A DNA stretch of 33,475 nt from Acidobacteriota bacterium (GTDB taxonomy: Bacteria > Acidobacteriota > JAAYUB01): positions 1-33,475 of the forward strand of contig JAGOHA010000027.1 of NCBI GenBank assembly GCA_017996395.1. The letters are read 5' to 3'. Below, piece after piece: positions 32,215-33,475 of this stretch (position 1 is the first letter of the stretch; each line of letters begins with the position of its first letter). The notes beneath the pieces were generated by a model. It saw only the letters and a list, made by a program, of their open reading frames with translations, searched no databases and was not told the DNA's origin. Position numbers and translations under genes: made by a program.

Positions 32215-33475
32215 ATGACGCTTATTGTTCATTGCCTGCTGTGGGTGTGCCTGTTGGCGGTGCCCGTCCTCGCGGCCGATCCGCCGGAGGCGCCGTTCGA
32301 ATCCGTGGAATTCGCCTCGGACCGGTGGGAGAAGTCCGGTGCCACGCTGGCCGAGCACCTGGGCCGGCCGAGCCTCTGCGGCACGGCCACGCTCAAGGAC
32401 GTCGTGTTCGAAAACGGCGTCATCGAGGTGGACATCGCCTGCGTCCCGGGGCGCCGGGGCTACCCCGGGGTGGTCTTCCGGATCCAGTCCGAAGGGGAAA
32501 ACGAGCGGTTTTACATTCGGCCCCACCGGGCGCCCTTCTACAACGACGCCTTTCAGTACGCGGCCACCTTCAACGGCGAGACGTGCTGGCAGCTCTACAA
32601 CGGACCGGGCGCCACCACCGCGGGCGCCATCCCGGCGGGCCAGTGGAACCGGCTGCGTCTGGAGGTCAAGGGGGAGCAGGCCCGTGTGTTCTTCAACGAA
32701 ATGACCCAGCCGGTGCTGGTCATTCCCCACCTTGGGCACGGCGCTTCGCGGGGCGCCATCGGCGTCACCACGTTCAACGACGGCGCGTCATACTTCTCCA
32801 ATTTCCGCTATCGCGCCGACGACACGCTGGTGTTCCCCCCGGCGCCGACGGTGACGGAACGGCCCGGCGCCATCACCCGGTGGGAAGCATCCCAGGTGTA
32901 CCAGGCCAGCCAGTTCGACTCGGACCTGCTCCTGGCCACGCCTGACCTCCCGCAACCCGAGTGGCGCCCGGTGGCGGCCGAGCCGGACGGGACGGTGAAC
33001 CTGTCCCGCGCCTGCCGGCGGGACGGCGCCGCGCCGGCCGCCGTGCTGGCCCGAACAACCCTCCGCGCCACCGCGTCGCGGACGATGAAACTGGGGCTTG
33101 GCTACAGCGACGCGGTGTACGTCTTCCTCAACGGCCGGCTGCTCTTCTCCGGCAACAGCGCCTACACCAGCCGGGATCCGTCGTTTCTCGGCATCCTCGG
33201 TCCCTTCGACACCGTCTACCTGCCCCTCTCGGCGGGCGACAATGAGCTGACGCTCCTGGTGGTGGAGGCGATGGGCGGCTGGGGCTTCCTGTGCCTCGAC
33301 CAGGACGCGGTCTTCTCCGTCCCCGGCGTGGCGGCGGCCTGGGCGACGCCGCGCCGCTTCGTCACCCCGGAGTCGGCGGTGTGGGACGCGGCCCGCGGGG
33401 TGCTCTACGTGAGCAACTACAGCGGGTACACCCGGGCGGTGATGCAGCCGGGGCTGGAGTTTATCTCCACCGTGT
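32215..33475 (+). CDS. Secreted protein with LamG-like and propeller-type domains (3' end missing)
   Basis: An open frame of 420 residues running off the right edge. The ATG at 32215 follows AGGAGG by 9 nt. A signal peptide is clear (MTLIVHCLLWVCLLAVPVLA, cut before ADPPEAP). Residues 25-205 look like a concanavalin/LamG-type jelly-roll of the DUF1080-like kind (FENGVIEVDIAC, GVVFRIQSEGENERFYIRP, GQWNRLRLEVKGEQARVFF). Residues 225-370 resemble a galactose-binding beta-sandwich (YSDAVYVFLNGRLLFSG). From about 385 a SMP-30/NHL-type propeller seems to begin (TPESAVWDAARGVLYVSNY). A role in binding or turning over extracellular carbohydrate is plausible, but no catalytic site is visible in the part present. 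Confidence 0.8.
   Translation, partial: MTLIVHCLLWVCLLAVPVLAADPPEAPFESVEFASDRWEKSGATLAEHLGRPSLCGTATLKDVVFENGVIEVDIACVPGRRGYPGVVFRIQSEGENERFYIRPHRAPFYNDAFQYAATFNGETCWQLYNGPGATTAGAIPAGQWNRLRLEVKGEQARVFFNEMTQPVLVIPHLGHGASRGAIGVTTFNDGASYFSNFRYRADDTLVFPPAPTVTERPGAITRWEASQVYQASQFDSDLLLATPDLPQPEWRPVAAEPDGTVNLSRACRRDGAAPAAVLARTTLRATASRTMKLGLGYSDAVYVFLNGRLLFSGNSAYTSRDPSFLGILGPFDTVYLPLSAGDNELTLLVVEAMGGWGFLCLDQDAVFSVPGVAAAWATPRRFVTPESAVWDAARGVLYVSNYSGYTRAVMQPGLEFISTV

Noticed and set aside
31968-32945. 325-codon plus-strand frame
   Set aside because: Overlaps the gene at 32215 in a different phase; only the latter has a Shine-Dalgarno, signal peptide and domain-like sequence.

Overview
This is a GC-rich bacterial chromosome segment with about a dozen and a half real genes. 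Most begin with clear Shine-Dalgarno sequences, and three are followed by perfect GC hairpins with U-runs. The gene mix suggests an anaerobic or facultatively anaerobic member of the Acidobacteriota. It includes a glycyl-radical enzyme with its radical-SAM activase, a secreted tricorn-type protease, an orphan MacB/FtsX-type permease and a very large secreted multidomain nuclease. A valyl-tRNA synthetase carries a zinc-ribbon insertion that I recall from Planctomycetes-like lineages. The phylum assignment is inference; there is no rRNA gene or other decisive marker here.

Layout. Positions 1-2929 (-) hold valS, truncated at the window edge. Positions 2930-3690 are a repeat-rich spacer. From 3691 to 6041 (-) lie a DinB/YfiT-like hydrolase and a three-gene group: a small membrane protein, a nitrilase-family amidohydrolase, and a molybdate-binding Mop protein overlapping the nitrilase by ATGA. 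Positions 6287-6946 (+) encode a formylglycine-generating-enzyme-fold protein lacking the catalytic cysteines. After another repeat block, 7521-14273 (-) encodes a 2250-residue secreted ExeM/NucH-like nuclease. Positions 14687-15721 (+) encode a trans-3-hydroxy-L-proline dehydratase-type enzyme. Positions 16229-18646 (-) encode an ABC-type permease.

The best-resolved functional unit is 19065-23226. The genes for trans-4-hydroxy-L-proline dehydratase (HypD, glycyl-radical) and its activase form a minus-strand operon. It diverges from a GntR/FCD regulator through a compact shared promoter region (22403-22467): the two -35 boxes lie back to back inside a 10+10 bp inverted repeat, and a perfect 16-bp palindrome covers the operon's -10 box. 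Behind the regulator come a SAM methyltransferase and an MFS transporter that resembles MFSD1. A second operon (28369 to 25684, -) holds a divergent metallophosphoesterase, a DapA-family lyase/aldolase and an atypical SDR. It is followed upstream by a tricorn protease homologue (28511-31846, -) and a truncated secreted protein (32215 to end, +). Together, hydroxyproline dehydratases of two kinds, a peptide-type transporter and a peptide-trimming protease suggest use of hydroxyproline-containing (collagen-like) peptides. Each enzyme call stands separately; the pathway link is inference.

The most unusual feature is a family of mosaic intergenic repeats. Short AT-richer modules (TTACGA-type, GAGAGTTGAGGGTT-type, CGGACATCGGA-type, ACCTGGG-type, GTGAATGG-type) recur in at least five spacers in a conserved order and in both orientations, including two copies about 127 and 140 bp long that are almost identical but inverted. 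They concentrate between convergent genes and at gene ends and are absent from the regulated hypD-gntR intergenic region.
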